A stretch of DNA of 64,000 bases from Anolis sagrei. Its lineage: Eukaryota; Chordata; Lepidosauria; Squamata; Anolidae. Below, in pieces: positions 1 to 9,790 of this stretch (position 1 is its first letter; each line of letters opens with the position of its first letter). A program made the position numbers and the translations under genes. The notes beneath the pieces were generated by a model. It saw only the letters and a list, made by a program, of their open reading frames with translations, had not been told where the DNA came from and searched no databases. Where the stretch lies: positions 144,184,366 through 144,248,365 of the forward strand of contig NC_090023.1 in assembly GCF_037176765.1 (NCBI RefSeq). The letters run 5' to 3'.

Positions 1-604
1 CCCTCCCTTCCCTTTCTGCTGGCCACAAACAGTGCCAGCACTGCTGCCTTGTTCTGATTCCAGCCCGATTTCATTGTTGCTTTTAGAATTGTAAGTGATT
101 TAAAGCCACAGTAACATCCAATGCAAGGTAACACATGGCTTCAGGCAGCCAAAGAATGCTCTCTTTGCACTGCAATGGGACTCCATACAGTGCTCCTCCT
201 CCCCAGTATGTGCTGGAGTTTACAGGCAGTCCCCAAGTTACAGACATCCAGCTCACAGTTAAGAAAAGGGTGAGACATCAGGAAGTGAGAGACATGTACC
301 CCTCAGAAAAGAAATTCACTCCTGGGAGAGTTATCATGGGGAAAAGGGGTCTCCACTGAAGCTTTAGCACCAGTCCTTGTTTCCGCAACAAGCCAATTGT
401 CTCAAGATCCAATTATCAACAGGACAGAAAATTAGGTCGAATGTTCTGAAGAGGGGCACAGACAGCAAAGCAAACCCCACTAGGGGTGATCTGCCTTCTT
501 TATGCGAACCAAAGCTAATATATAAACTTCGATATAAATTGGAATAGGTTCATTTTTAAGTATAACTCCAGCCATATATATGCCTATTTATTTCCCCCTC
601 CCTA
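1..604. repeat. Local duplicated unit, copy 1, left part
   Basis: This stretch is repeated with only scattered differences at 7265-7840, and in a more diverged form at about 8361-9082. Shared landmarks are the pyrimidine-rich start, the words around GTGCCAGCACTGCTGCC, and the block ending in CCAAAGCTAATATATAAACT. The copy runs off the left edge. Its right part resumes at 3253, after an inserted L2. I do not recognise the unit as a named family, and its short open frames are not convincing genes. Confidence 0.75.
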
Positions 605-607
605 GTT

Positions 608-2686
608 TTGGTTGTGGACAGTAGGACGGTCAGAGTGGAAGAGCAAAACATCCTTCCATTGTCATGGTCTGACCACCATCTGATCAGTTTTAGACTTGCT
701 GTGTCCTCTTACCTTCGCAGGGGTGGAGGACCAACTAAGATGGTCTGCCCCAGGAGACTGATGGATCCGGATGGATTCCTGAGGAATCTTGGGGCTTTTC
801 CTGTCATGGAGCCTGGCAATTCTGTCGACACCCTGGTTGACCGATATAATAGTGAAATGGCCAGGGTGATAGACTTGATCGCTCCCGAACGCCCCCTAAT
901 GTTGTGTAGAGACACACCATCTCCTTGGTTCACTGGGGAGTTGGCTGTGATGAAGCGCACGAGGAGGCTAGAGTGCAAATGGAGGAAATCTCAGGATGTA
1001 TCTGACCAAACACGGGCTAGAGTCTCACTTAAGACCTACTCCGCAGCTATACGGGTAGCCAGGGAGACGTTCACGACTGCCCGCATAGCGTCTGCTTCTA
1101 ATAGATCTTCAGAGTTGTTTCGGGTCATTGGGGAACTCTTTCACCACCCTGAGGTGGAGGAGGCCTTCAGTGACCCGACAGCTCGGTGTTGCGAGTTTGC
1201 CCACCACTTCGCAGATAAAGTCGCTCAGATATGCCTTGAGCTGGACTCCAGTTTAAACACAGTGCCAGAGGAGGTGGCCAAGGCATCTGCTTGTCCAGTT
1301 TTGTGGGATTCCTTTCGGCTTGTTCACCCTGAGGACGTGGAGGGGGCCCTTGGGGCTGTGAGGGTGACCACATCGGCTCTAGACCCATGCCCGTCTTGGC
1401 TAATTAAATCGGCCAAAGGTGGTTTGATTGAATGGTTTGTGTTGATCATTAATGTATCATTGGAGCAAGGGATTTTTCCATCTGGCCTAAAACAGGCGGT
1501 GGTCGGACCACTCCTGAAAAAGACCTCCCTTGACCCCACGGTCTTGAACAATTACAGACCAATCTCCAACCTTTCTTTTTTGGGCAAGGTGCTGGAGCGG
1601 GTGGTCACCTCTCAGCTCCAGAACTTCCTGGATGACATCAATTATCTGGATCAGCCACAGTCTGGTTTCAGACCTGGCCACAGCACCGAGACAGCTTTGG
1701 TCGCCTTGGTGGATGACCTCCGCAGAGAGCTGGACAGGGGGAGTGTGACCCTGTTGGTTCTCTTGGACATCTCAGTGGCTTTCGATACCATCGATCATGG
1801 TATCCTTCTGGGACGGCTCTCCGGGATGGGCCTTGGGGGCACAGCTTTGTTGTGGCTCCAGTCCTTCCTGGAGGGTCGATCCCAGATGGTGAAGCTGGGA
1901 GGCACCTGCTCGGACCCCTGGCCTTTGACCTGTGGGGTCCTGCAAGGTTCCATTCTATCTCCCATGCTTTTTAACATCTACATGAAACCGCTGGGAGAGG
2001 TCATCTGGAGTTTTAGAGTTGGGTGCCACCTCTATGCAAATGACGTGCAACTCTACTACTCTTTTCCACCTAATTCCAAGGAAGCCCCTCAGGTGCTGGA
2101 CGAGTGCCTGGCCGCTGTGGCTGTCTGGATGAGGAGGAACAAGCTGAAGATTAATCCCGACAAGACAGAGGTCCTCCTGGTTGATCGTAAACCAGACCGG
2201 GGTATAGGGTGGCAACCTGTGTTGGATGGGGTTGCACTCCCACTGAAGTCACAGGTCCACAGTTTGGGTGTCCTCCTGGACTCATCACTTATGCTTGAGG
2301 CTCAGGCGTCGGCAGTGGCCGGGAGGGCTTTTGTACAATTAAGACTTGTGCGCCAACTGCGACCATACCTCGCAAAGGCGGATCTGGCCAGGGTGGTCCA
2401 TGCCTTAGTCACCTCCAGATTGGACTACTGTAATGCGCTCTACGTGGGGCTGCCCTTGAAAATGGCTCAGAAATTTCAGTTGGTCCAACGGGCGGCGGCC
2501 AGGTTGTTAACTGGTGCACCTTACAGGGAGTGGTCAACCCTCCTGTTTAAGGAGCTCCACTGGCTGCCATTCATTTTCCAGTCCCAATTCAAAGTGCAGG
2601 TTCTTACCTACAAAGCCCTGAACGGGTTGGGACCTGCCTACCTGCGTGACTGCATTTCTGAATACAAACCCACACTATCTCTTTGA
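608..2686 (+). pseudogene. L2 ORF2 fragment (endonuclease end plus reverse transcriptase), inactive
   Basis: An open frame of 692 codons covers the last part of the endonuclease and the whole reverse transcriptase. Visible motifs are NNYRPISNLSFLGKVLERVV, QSGFRPGHSTETALVALVDD, VAFDTIDHG and GVLQGSILSPMLFNIYM. The catalytic YADD box reads YAND (about 2032-2043), losing the second essential aspartate, and GVPQG reads GVLQG. The frame stops early at 2686; the C-terminal tail can still be recognised to about 2880 beyond that stop and one further in-frame stop. It cannot encode an active polymerase. It aligns throughout with the intact ORF at 50530-53883 but is clearly diverged from it. Confidence 0.9.
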
Positions 2687-3202
2687 TCATCTGGAGAGGC
2701 ACTGCTCTCACTCCCACCTGCATCGCAAGCGTGATTGGTGGGGACGAGAGAGGGGGCCTTCTCGGTGGTGGCCCCTCGATTCTGGAACTCACTCCATAAG
2801 GACATCAGGCATGCCCCATCTTTGGCAGTCTTCATGGGGAGCTTGAAAACGTGGTTGTTCCAGTGTGCCTTCCCAGAATAATGAACCCTTAGCACTATGT
2901 CCCCCAAAAGCACTTTATATCGATTTAGGACTGCTTGTATTTCTCCATCAATGCCCCATCTCCTGTATCTTGTCCATGCCTAGCATTATTTTTTAAACTT
3001 CAATTACATTTGGCCCAGCCATAGCTTTTAAATGTGCACTGTACTTTGTTTAATGTTATGCTATTTTTGTATGTGATTTATTTTTAATTGCTTTGTATTG
3101 TACCTGTTATTGCTTGTATTATTTGTATTGTTTGTATTGTGGGCTCGGCCTCATGTAAGCTGCACCGAGTCCCTTGGGGAGATGGTAGCGGGGTATAAAT
3201 AA

Positions 3203-3203
<1 letters not shown>

Positions 3204-3252
<49 letters not shown>
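3204..3252. repeat. (TTA)n microsatellite at L2 3' end
   Basis: About 16 TTA triplets follow GGTATAAATAAA directly. This is the usual tail of this L2 group. The polyasparagine open frame on the - strand here is an artefact of the repeat. Confidence 0.95.
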
Positions 3253-3254
<2 letters not shown>

Positions 3255-3897
3255 GTGTGTGTATGTATGTATTTCTCTCTCACACACACTCTGTCTGTCT
3301 GTCTATCTATCCCAGTGGTTCTCAACCTCTGGATCCCCAGATGTTTTGGCCTACAACTCCCAGAAATCCCAGCCAGTTTGCCAGCTGTCAGGATTCCTGG
3401 GAGCTGAAGACCAAAACATCTGGGGACCCACAGGGTGAGAACCACTGATCTATCCATCTATTTCTTGTCGCAGTTTAGGTTTAGGCCTGGTTACAGGAAA
3501 GAGACAGCTTTGATCACCTTGGTGGATGACCTCCGCAGAGAACTAGACAGGGGGAGTGTTTCCATGTTGGTTCTCTTGGACATCTCAGTAGCTATCGATA
3601 TCATCAACAATGCTATCCTTCTGGTTCAACTCTCCGGTATGGGACTTGGGGGCATTGTTTTGCAGTGGCTCTGCTCATTTTTGGAAGGCCAGACCCAGAT
3701 GGTGGTGCTGGGGGATGCCTTCTCTAACCCCTGGCCTTTAGCCTGTGGAGTCCTGCAAGGCTCAATTTTAACCCACATGCTATTTAACATCTACTGGTGA
3801 GATCATCTGGAGTTTGGAGTTCGGTGCCATCTCTATTACTCTTTTCCACCTAAAGCTGAAGGGGCAAAGGATTCAAAATACGCCTAAAACCCAAAAG
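3253..3897. repeat. Local duplicated unit, copy 1, right part, with L2 RT fragment
   Basis: After a CA/CTAT-rich link, the sequence from 3469 matches 7904-8345 and encodes an L2 reverse-transcriptase piece (FRPGYRKETALITLVDDL, then the GVLQGSIL region) in the + direction. The same L2 piece with the same breakpoints in both copies means it was part of the unit before duplication. A hAT MITE is inserted at 3313-3447. Similarity with copy 2 ends at about 3897. Confidence 0.8.
3313..3447. mobile_element. Palindromic hAT-type MITE with perfect 8-bp TSD
   Basis: The element starts CAGTGGTTCTCAACC and ends GGTGAGAACCACTG. The two halves are near-perfect inverted copies of each other. Both flanks carry ATCTATCC (3305-3312 and 3448-3455), an 8-bp target duplication as hAT elements make. 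Its ends resemble the Charlie group. It has no coding capacity. Confidence 0.9.
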
Positions 3898-4389
3898 GAG
3901 CCCCTTTTCTACCGGAGAGCATGAGGAAGGACACTATGAATGTTAAATCTCTAAAACTAAAAAGCCTGTTTATTGCATAGCCAAAGCAAGACGGCAAAAT
4001 GCATATACAATGCAATCAAAAGGTTTTGCCACACTCCCAAATGGGGTTGCAGAAGTTTTATCACATTGACAGTAAATTAAAAATACATTCTCATTGGTGT
4101 CCAAAGATCAATCATTTCATTGGTATAAGCTGGCTATACAGATGCTCATTGGCTCTTTATGATTTTGACAGGCATGAAGGCACACGTGGGACCCTAACAA
4201 TACCACAACTATAGTCTATTGTTCTCTAGCCATGACTGTCTTAATGAACCAGTCTTATCTATTCTTCTGTTGCAAGCATAACTCCAAAGGAACTGAAAAC
4301 TTAGGGAGTACTAGCTAGTCATTAGCTAGCCAGTTTTGTCCTGATGTACTTTTATCCTTGAGAAGTAACTTCCTCTCTTAAGCCATGTT
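3898..4389. other. Unclassified sequence
   Basis: Nothing coding or recognisably repetitive was identified. It begins exactly where the similarity between duplicated copies 1 and 2 ends, and runs to the truncated edge of a SPIN-like fragment. Confidence 0.4.
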
Positions 4390-4802
4390 TGTAGATGAAC
4401 TACAACTCCACAACTCAAGGTCAATGCTCACCAAACCCTTCCAGTATTTTCTGTTAGTCATGGGAATTCTGTGTGCCAAGTTTGGTTCAATTCCTTTGAT
4501 GTTGGAGTTCTGAATGCTCTTTGATTGTAGGCTAACTATGCAACCCAGCAACTACAACTCCCAAATGACAAAATCAACTCCACCCCAACCCCACCAGCAT
4601 TCAAATTTGGTTGTATTGGATATTTGTGCCAAATTTCGTCCAGTGAATGAAAATGCATATCAGATATTTTCATTACGATTCATAACAGTAGCCAAATTAT
4701 AGTTATGACGTAGCAACAAAAATAATTTTGATGGTTGGGGGTCACCCCAACATGTGGAACTCTATTAAGGGGTCACGGCATTAGGAAGGTTGAGAACCAC
4801 TG
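4390..4802. mobile_element. SPIN-type hAT transposon fragment
   Basis: The right end matches the SPIN (hAT-Charlie) terminus: GGTTGGGGGTCACC, then GGCATTAGGAAGGTTGAG and AACCACTG. The interior matches 38205-38616, the second SPIN-like copy. The left side is truncated at about 4390. The family name is from memory of the consensus. Confidence 0.75.
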
Positions 4803-4892
4803 TTCTACAGACAAGACTAGGTACTATCTTGAGGAAAATGGTCCCAGGTGAGCCTTCTTAGGCAAGAACTGAGAAAAGAGCAGACTTTACAG

Positions 4893-5258
4893 CAGGGGTC
4901 CTCAACCTTTTTAAACAGAGGGCCAGGTCACAGTCCCTCAAACTGTCGGAGGGCCAGATTATAATTTGAAAAAAAAAATGAATTCCTATGCATACTGCAC
5001 ATCTTATTTGTAGTGCAAAAGCCACTTAAAAACAATACAATCATTAAAATGAAGAACAATTTTAACAACTATAAATTTATTAGTATTTCAATGGGAAGTG
5101 TGGGCCTGCTTTTGGCAGATGAGATAGGATTGTTGTTGTTGTTGTTGTTGTTGTGTGCTTTTGAGTCGTTACAGACTTAGGTTGACCCTGAGCGAGGGCT
5201 GGGTAAATGACCTTGGAGGGCCATATCCGGCCCCCGGGCCTTAGTTTGAGGAACCCTG
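4893..5258. mobile_element. Non-autonomous hAT element, complete, perfect TSD
   Basis: The termini are CAGGGGTCCTCAACC and GTTTGAGGAACCCTG. Perfect 8-bp duplications CTTTACAG flank both ends (4885-4892, 5259-5266). The interior is AT-rich with a (GTT)n run near 5131-5153 and no transposase. Edges like these are typical of Charlie-group hATs. Confidence 0.92.
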
Positions 5259-5397
5259 CTTTACAGGGTTCTCTAGCTTTTTGTTGACTTGTTCTTTTGA
5301 CCTTCCATCTTTTCAGTGCTTGGAAATTACAGGGAGATTTTGTTTATTTAATCAGGAGCAGGTAATACAGAGTAGGTTAAAATCTCGAGTTACTTGC

Positions 5398-6865
5398 TTT
5401 TAAGAACTGTCCAAGAAGGGCAAAATAGGTATCAAAATTGCACCTGACAAATGGGTAGGAATATAGACCCTTCTACCAACTCCAAGAAAAATGCAGGGAA
5501 CAAAATCAGCCACTGTACATGACATTAATTGACCTTGCAAAGGGATTCGACACAGTGAATCTGGACCATTCTCCAGAAAATCGGGTGCCCTAACAAATAT
5601 GTGAACATCCTGCGGCTCCTCCATGATGGCAACAGTCTTGGACAGCAATGGCTCCCAAAGTGACCCATTTAAGGTGGAATCAGGTTTCAAACAGGGATGT
5701 GTTATTGCCCCAACTTTACTCTCTATCTTCATCGCTATGATACTTCATCTTGTTGATGGGAAGCTTCCCACTGGAGTGGAAATCATCAATCGGACAGATG
5801 GCAAGCTATTTAACCTCAGCAGACTGAAGGCTAAAACCAAGGTTACAACATCATGTTATAGAACTCCAGTATGCTGATGACGTCTGTGCGCATTCAGAAG
5901 ATCTACAAGCCACTCTAAACACCTTCGCAGAAGCTTACGAGAAGCTTGGGCTGTCATTAAACATCGAGAAAACCAAACTGTTCTTCCAGCAGTCACCAGC
6001 TAATCCCTCTCCAATGCCAGAAATACGCTTAATGGTGTAACATTAGAAAATGTTGACAATTTCCACTACCTTGGCAGTCACCTCTCCACCAAAGTCAACA
6101 TTGACACCGAAATACAACACCGTCTGAGCTCTGAGAATGCAGCATTTCTCCGAATGAAGCAGAGAGTGTTTGAGGACTGGGACATCCATAGGGATACCAA
6201 GGTGCTTGTTTATAAAGTGATTGTCCTCCCAACCCTGCTATACACCTGCGAGATGTGGAGTATCTACAGACATCACATGCAACTCCTGGAACGATTCCAT
6301 CAGCGCTGCCTTCGAAAAATCCTGAAAATTTCTTGGAAAGACAAGTGGACAAATGTCAGCGTGCTGGAAGAAGCAAAGACCACCAGCACTGAAGCGATGG
6401 TCGTCTGCCATCAACTCCGCTGGACCGGCCACGTTGTCCGGATGCCCGACCACCATCTCCCAAAGCAGTTGCTCTACTCTGAACTCAAGAACGGAAAACG
6501 GAATGTTTTAGGACAGGAAGAGATTTAAAGATTTACTCAAACCAACCTTAAAAACTCTGGCATAGACACTGAGAACTGGGAAGCCCGGGCCCTTGAGCAC
6601 TCCAGTTGGAGGTCAACTGTGACCAGCAGTGCTGTCGAATTTGAAGAGGCAGGAATGGAGGGCGAAAGAGAGAAACGTGCCAAGAGGAAGGCGCGTCAAG
6701 CCAACCCCAACCGAGACCGCCTTCCACCTGGAAACCAATGCGCTCATTGTGGGAGAAGATGCAGGTCAAGAATAGGGCTCCACAGTCACCTACGGATCCA
6801 CCGTAAATACACAAATCCTGGAAGACTATCCCTCTCGGACTACGAGGGATCACCTAAGTAAGTAC
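5398..6865 (+). pseudogene. LINE ORF2 3' part with C-terminal zinc knuckle, decayed
   Basis: Translated pieces in shifting frames give reverse-transcriptase motifs (LIDLAKGFDTVN, FKQGCVIAPTLLSIF, QYADDVCAHSEDLQ). These are followed by a C-terminal region (LLERFHQRCLRKILKI, LRWTGHVVRMPDHHLPKQLL) and a CxxC...HxxxH finger (CAHCGRRCRSRIGLHSHLR). This layout is common to a LINE group of fish and reptiles that I could not assign to a clade. Several stops and frameshifts show it is dead. A relative of its C-terminal region lies inverted at 31600-31790. Confidence 0.85.
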
Positions 6866-6866
6866 C

Positions 6867-6990
6867 AACTGCCAGATAAAAAACAGATTATCTGCTTTGA
6901 ACTGTTATATGACAGTGTAGTCTCATAAAATCCTATTCAAAGCAGATAATGTGGATTATCTGCTTTGATAATCTCGATTATATGGCAGTG
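6867..6990. mobile_element. Palindromic MITE remnant
   Basis: Inverted halves share CAGATTATCTGCTTTGAA / TTCAAAGCAGATAATG and ends near ACTGCCAGATAA and TTATATGGCAGT. It is related in sequence to the element at 20500-20636. Only the pattern supports it; no TSD was established. Confidence 0.6.
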
Positions 6991-7261
6991 TGGAGGGGGG
7001 CACAGTTTAATGTTTTGTTTATCTTGGGAGTCTCAGAAGCAGTCTTGAGGGACATCGCCTGCCCTTCCTCATGCTTGTCCTATGGTGACCACAACTCCAC
7101 AGGGCAGCTCCCCTGGAGGACCACTAGGTAATATGATGCGGAAAAACAAGAAATTCGGAATGTACAGGTTACTGGGTGCCAATTTGCTCAACTGCAAAGC
7201 CTCACTCCCATGATAGAAAACAAGGGACCAAAAATTTTCAGTCTAGTTGTGGGTCAGGAGA

Positions 7262-8345
7262 GTTTCCCTCCCTTCCCTTTCTGCTGGCCACAAACAGTGC
7301 CAGCACTGCTGCCTTGTTCTGATTCCAGCCCGATTTCATTGTTGCTTTTAGAATTGTAAGTAATTGAAAGCCACAGTAACATCCAATGCAAGGTAACACA
7401 TGGCTTCAGGAAGCCAAAGAATGCTCTCTTTGGACTGCAATGGGACTCCATACAGTGCTCCTCCTCCCCGGTATGTGCTGGAGTTTACAGGCAGTCCCTG
7501 AGTTACAGGCATCCAGCTCACAGTTAAGAACAGGGTGAGACATCAGGAAGTGAGTGACATTTACCCCTTGGAAGAGAAATTCGTGTTATCATGGGGAAAG
7601 GGGGTATCCACTGAAGCTTTAGCACCAGTCCTTGTTTCTGCAACAAGCCAATTGTCTCAAGATCCAATTATCAACAGGACAGAAAATGAGGTTGAATGTT
7701 CTGAAGAGGGGCACAGACAGCAAAGCAAACCCCACTAGGGGTGTTCAGCCTTCCCTATGCGAACCAAAGCTAATATATAAACTTAGATATAAATTAGAAT
7801 AGGTTCATTTTAAGTATAACTCCAGAAATATCGATATATATCTATATGTATTTCTCGCTCACACATACACACACACACACTCTATCTATCCATCTATTTC
7901 TTGTCGCAGTTTGGGTTTAGGCCTGGTTACAGGACAGAGACAGCTTTGATCACCTTGGTGGATGACCTCCGCAGAGAACTAGGCAGGGGGAGTGTATCCC
8001 TGTTGGTTCTCTTAGACATCTCAGCAGCTATCAATATCATCAACAATAGTATCCTTCTGGTTCGACTCTCTGGGATGGGGTTTGGGGGCATTGTTTTGCA
8101 GTGGCTCTGCTCATTTTTGGAGGGCCGGACCCAGATGGGGGTGCTGGGGGATGCCTTCTCTGACCCCTCGCCTTTAGCCTGTGGAGTCCTGCAAGGCTCA
8201 ATTTTAGCCCACATGCTATTTAACATCTACATGAAACCAGTGGGTGAGGTCATCTGGAGTTTTGGAGTTCGGTGCCATCTCTATTACAGACAACTTTATT
8301 ACTCTTTTCCACCTAAAGCTGAAGGGGCAAAGAATCCAAAATACT
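7262..8345. repeat. Local duplicated unit, copy 2, uninterrupted
   Basis: This copy has the left part (7265-7840), the CA-rich link (7845-7895) and the L2 RT fragment (7899-8345) contiguous. It therefore shows the arrangement that existed before copy 1 was split by an L2 and a MITE. The block 7007-7261 just upstream holds nothing recognised and may be the unit's own left side, which for copy 1 would lie outside the window. Confidence 0.8.
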
Positions 8346-8350
8346 CCTAA
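7899..8350 (+). pseudogene. L2 reverse-transcriptase fragment inside duplicated unit
   Basis: A frame of 149 codons encodes the central L2 RT block, from QFGFRPGYRTETALITLVDD through GVLQGSILAHMLFNIYMKP. It lacks the YADD region and both ends. AFDTVDH is replaced by AINIINN, so the first catalytic aspartate is gone. It is a fossil carried by the repeat unit and not an independent insertion. Confidence 0.85.
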
Positions 8351-8559
8351 AACCCAAATCTTTGTTAGTACCAATCCTTATTTCCACTACAAGCCAACTG
8401 CGTCAATATCCAATTATCAAAGGGACGAAAAATGAGGCCAAATCTTCTGAAAAATCTTCAGACAGCAAAACAAGCACCACACGGGTGTTCACCTTTCTCT
8501 AAGTGCTCTAAAACTAAGATATAAACTTGGATGTAAGTTGGAACAGGTACATTTTTAAG

Positions 8560-9063
8560 TGTTGTTGTTGTTCATTCGTTCAGTCGTTTCCGACTCTTTG
8601 TGACTTCATGGACCAGCTCACGCCAGAACTCCCTGTCGGCCATCACTACCCCCAGCTCCTTCAAAATCAAGATCCCATCCATCCATCTTGCCCTTGGTCA
8701 CCCCTCTTCCTTTTTCTTTCCTTTTTCCCAAGCATCATTGTCTTCTCTAAGCTTTCCTGTCTTCTCATTATGTGGCCAAAGTACTTCATCTTGGCCTCTG
8801 ATATCCTTCCCTTCAATTAGCAGTCGGGCTTTATTTCCTGAAGTATGGACTGGTGGGATCTTCTCGCAGTCCAAGGCACTCTCAGCACTTTCCTCCAGTT
8901 CAAAAGCATCTATCTTCCTTCGCTCAGCCTTCCCTATGGTCCAGCTCTCATATCCGTTGGTGACTATGGGGAATACAATTGATTTAACTATGCGGATCTT
9001 TGTTGTCTCTACTCTTCACTATTTTATCAAAATTTCCTGGCTGCAGTCTGGGTCTGATTTCTA
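8560..9063 (-). mobile_element. BovB (RTE) LINE 3' fragment
   Basis: Read on the - strand this is the 3' end of BovB. The + strand shows the familiar complement: TTCAGTCGTTTCCGACTCTT at 8579, then TGTGGCCAAAGTACTTCATC and CGCAGTCCAAGGCACTCTCA. It is 5' truncated and much diverged from the ruminant consensus. It interrupts the third duplicated unit (TTTTTAAGT before it, TTTCTAAGT after it). Confidence 0.85.
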
Positions 9064-9083
9064 AGTGTAACTCCAGCCATATC

Positions 9084-9253
9084 TAGGTAAAGGTTTTCCC
9101 CTGACATTAAGCCCAGTCGTGTCCGACTCTGGGGATTGGCGCTCATCTCCATGTCTAAGCCGAAGAGTCGGCGTTGTCCGTAGACACCTCCAAGGTCTTG
9201 TGGCTGGCATGACTACATGGAGCGGCGTTACCTTCCCGCCGGAGCGGGAAGCC
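9084..9253 (+). mobile_element. tRNA-derived squamate SINE, partial
   Basis: The body starts GGTAAAGGTTTTCCCCTGAC and contains CAGTCGTGTCCGACTCTGGG, GTAGACACCTCCAAGGTC and GGCATGACTACATGGAGCG. The tRNA-like part expected further right is missing. Relatives lie at 16311-16449 and 40526-40790. The exact family name (Sauria/Squam type) is uncertain. Confidence 0.75.
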
Positions 9254-9552
9254 ATATCTCTCTATCTCTAAATGTTTCTCTCTCTATCTCCCGTCGCAGT
9301 CTGGGTTGAGGCCTGATTACGAGACAAGAGATGGCTTTGTTGGCCTTGGTAGAGGGCCACAGGGGTGTTCCCCCTTCCCTATGCGAGCCAAAGCTAAGAT
9401 ATGAATGGAACCGACACCTTCCTGCCGCTCTGACTGGGGGCAACCCGTGGCCCAAGCGGAATGCGGGGCCGCCTTGCTGCTCCGCCAGGAAGGGCGGGCC
9501 GCTCTTTCCGCCGTAGCTCTAGGGGCGGGGGCGGCGCGTAGGCCGGGCGTGC

Positions 9553-9576
9553 TGGCGTCACAGTTTCGTGCGTCAT
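9553..9576 (-). promoter_or_regulatory. Two CRE-like half sites upstream of TPT1
   Basis: TGGCGTCA (9553-9560) and TGCGTCA (9569-9575) contain TGACG half sites on the - strand. They lie 85-107 bases before the inferred start. CREB control is described for mammalian TPT1; its action here is inferred from position only. Confidence 0.5.
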
Positions 9577-9629
9577 GAGGAGCGCAGGGATTGGCGACGT
9601 TCGGGCGGCCGGGACGTGCCCTGCTGGCT

Positions 9630-9669
9630 ATATGAGCTCCGTGGAGGCACCGCCTCGGCCTTTTCCGCC
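9630..9669 (+). promoter_or_regulatory. TPT1 core promoter: TATA box and TOP start
   Basis: TATATGAG at 9630 lies 30 bases before a C followed by pyrimidines (CTTTTCCGCC from 9660). A C followed by a pyrimidine run is the 5' terminal oligopyrimidine (TOP) signature of mRNAs under mTOR-dependent translational control, and TPT1 is a known TOP mRNA. The spacing supports 9660 as the transcription start. Confidence 0.75.
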
Positions 9670-9762
9670 TCGCTCCTTGTCCGCGACGGGGGCCGCTGCC
9701 GAGCCGCTCCTCTGCCACAGACCGCCCGCCGCCTCGGCCCGACTTTGCCCGACGCCGCAGCC
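9660..9762 (+). other. TPT1: TPT1 5' UTR
   Basis: The 103 bases from the inferred TOP start to the initiator are GC-rich and contain no upstream ATG that I could see. The start context is GCAGCCATGA, with the favourable C at -1 and -2 and G at -3. Confidence 0.7.
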
Positions 9763-9790
9763 ATGATTATCTACCGCGACTGCATCACCC
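9763..9790 (+). CDS. TPT1: TPT1 exon 1 coding part
   Basis: Encodes MIIYRDCIT plus the first base of codon 10. Donor C|GTAAGC. Codon 7 is Cys where human has Leu. Confidence 0.96.

Larger units (their letters stand above)
605..3253 (+). mobile_element. 5'-truncated L2-clade LINE with (TTA)n tail
   Basis: It begins within the end of the endonuclease domain (SDHHL motif), runs through the reverse transcriptase, and has a 3' UTR of about 330 bases. That UTR ends in the lizard L2-type 3' end (GAGTCCCTTGGGGAGATGG, then GGTATAAATAAA) and a TTA microsatellite. It interrupts the duplicated unit: the flanks at about 590 and 3255 are continuous in the second copy at 7830. The insertion is therefore younger than that duplication. 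Confidence 0.88.
8361..9410. repeat. Local duplicated unit, copies 3 and 4, degraded and interrupted
   Basis: From 8363 the left-part sequence appears again in diverged form (ACCAATCCTTATTTCC, AATATCCAATTATCAA), up to 8559. It is broken by BovB and a SINE and resumes at 9063-9083 and 9254 with the CTCTATCTC link and an L2 scrap (CGCAGTCTGGGTTGAGGCCTG). At 9355-9400 it jumps back to left-part sequence (AGGGGTGTTCCCCCTTCC). This indicates at least three, probably four, tandem units reaching to within 250 bases of the TPT1 promoter. Confidence 0.65.

Noticed and set aside
3119-3457. Open frames with polyasparagine, polytyrosine or polyisoleucine here and at 33220, 33576, 39788 and 57691
   Set aside because: They are translations of (TTA)n and related triplet arrays.
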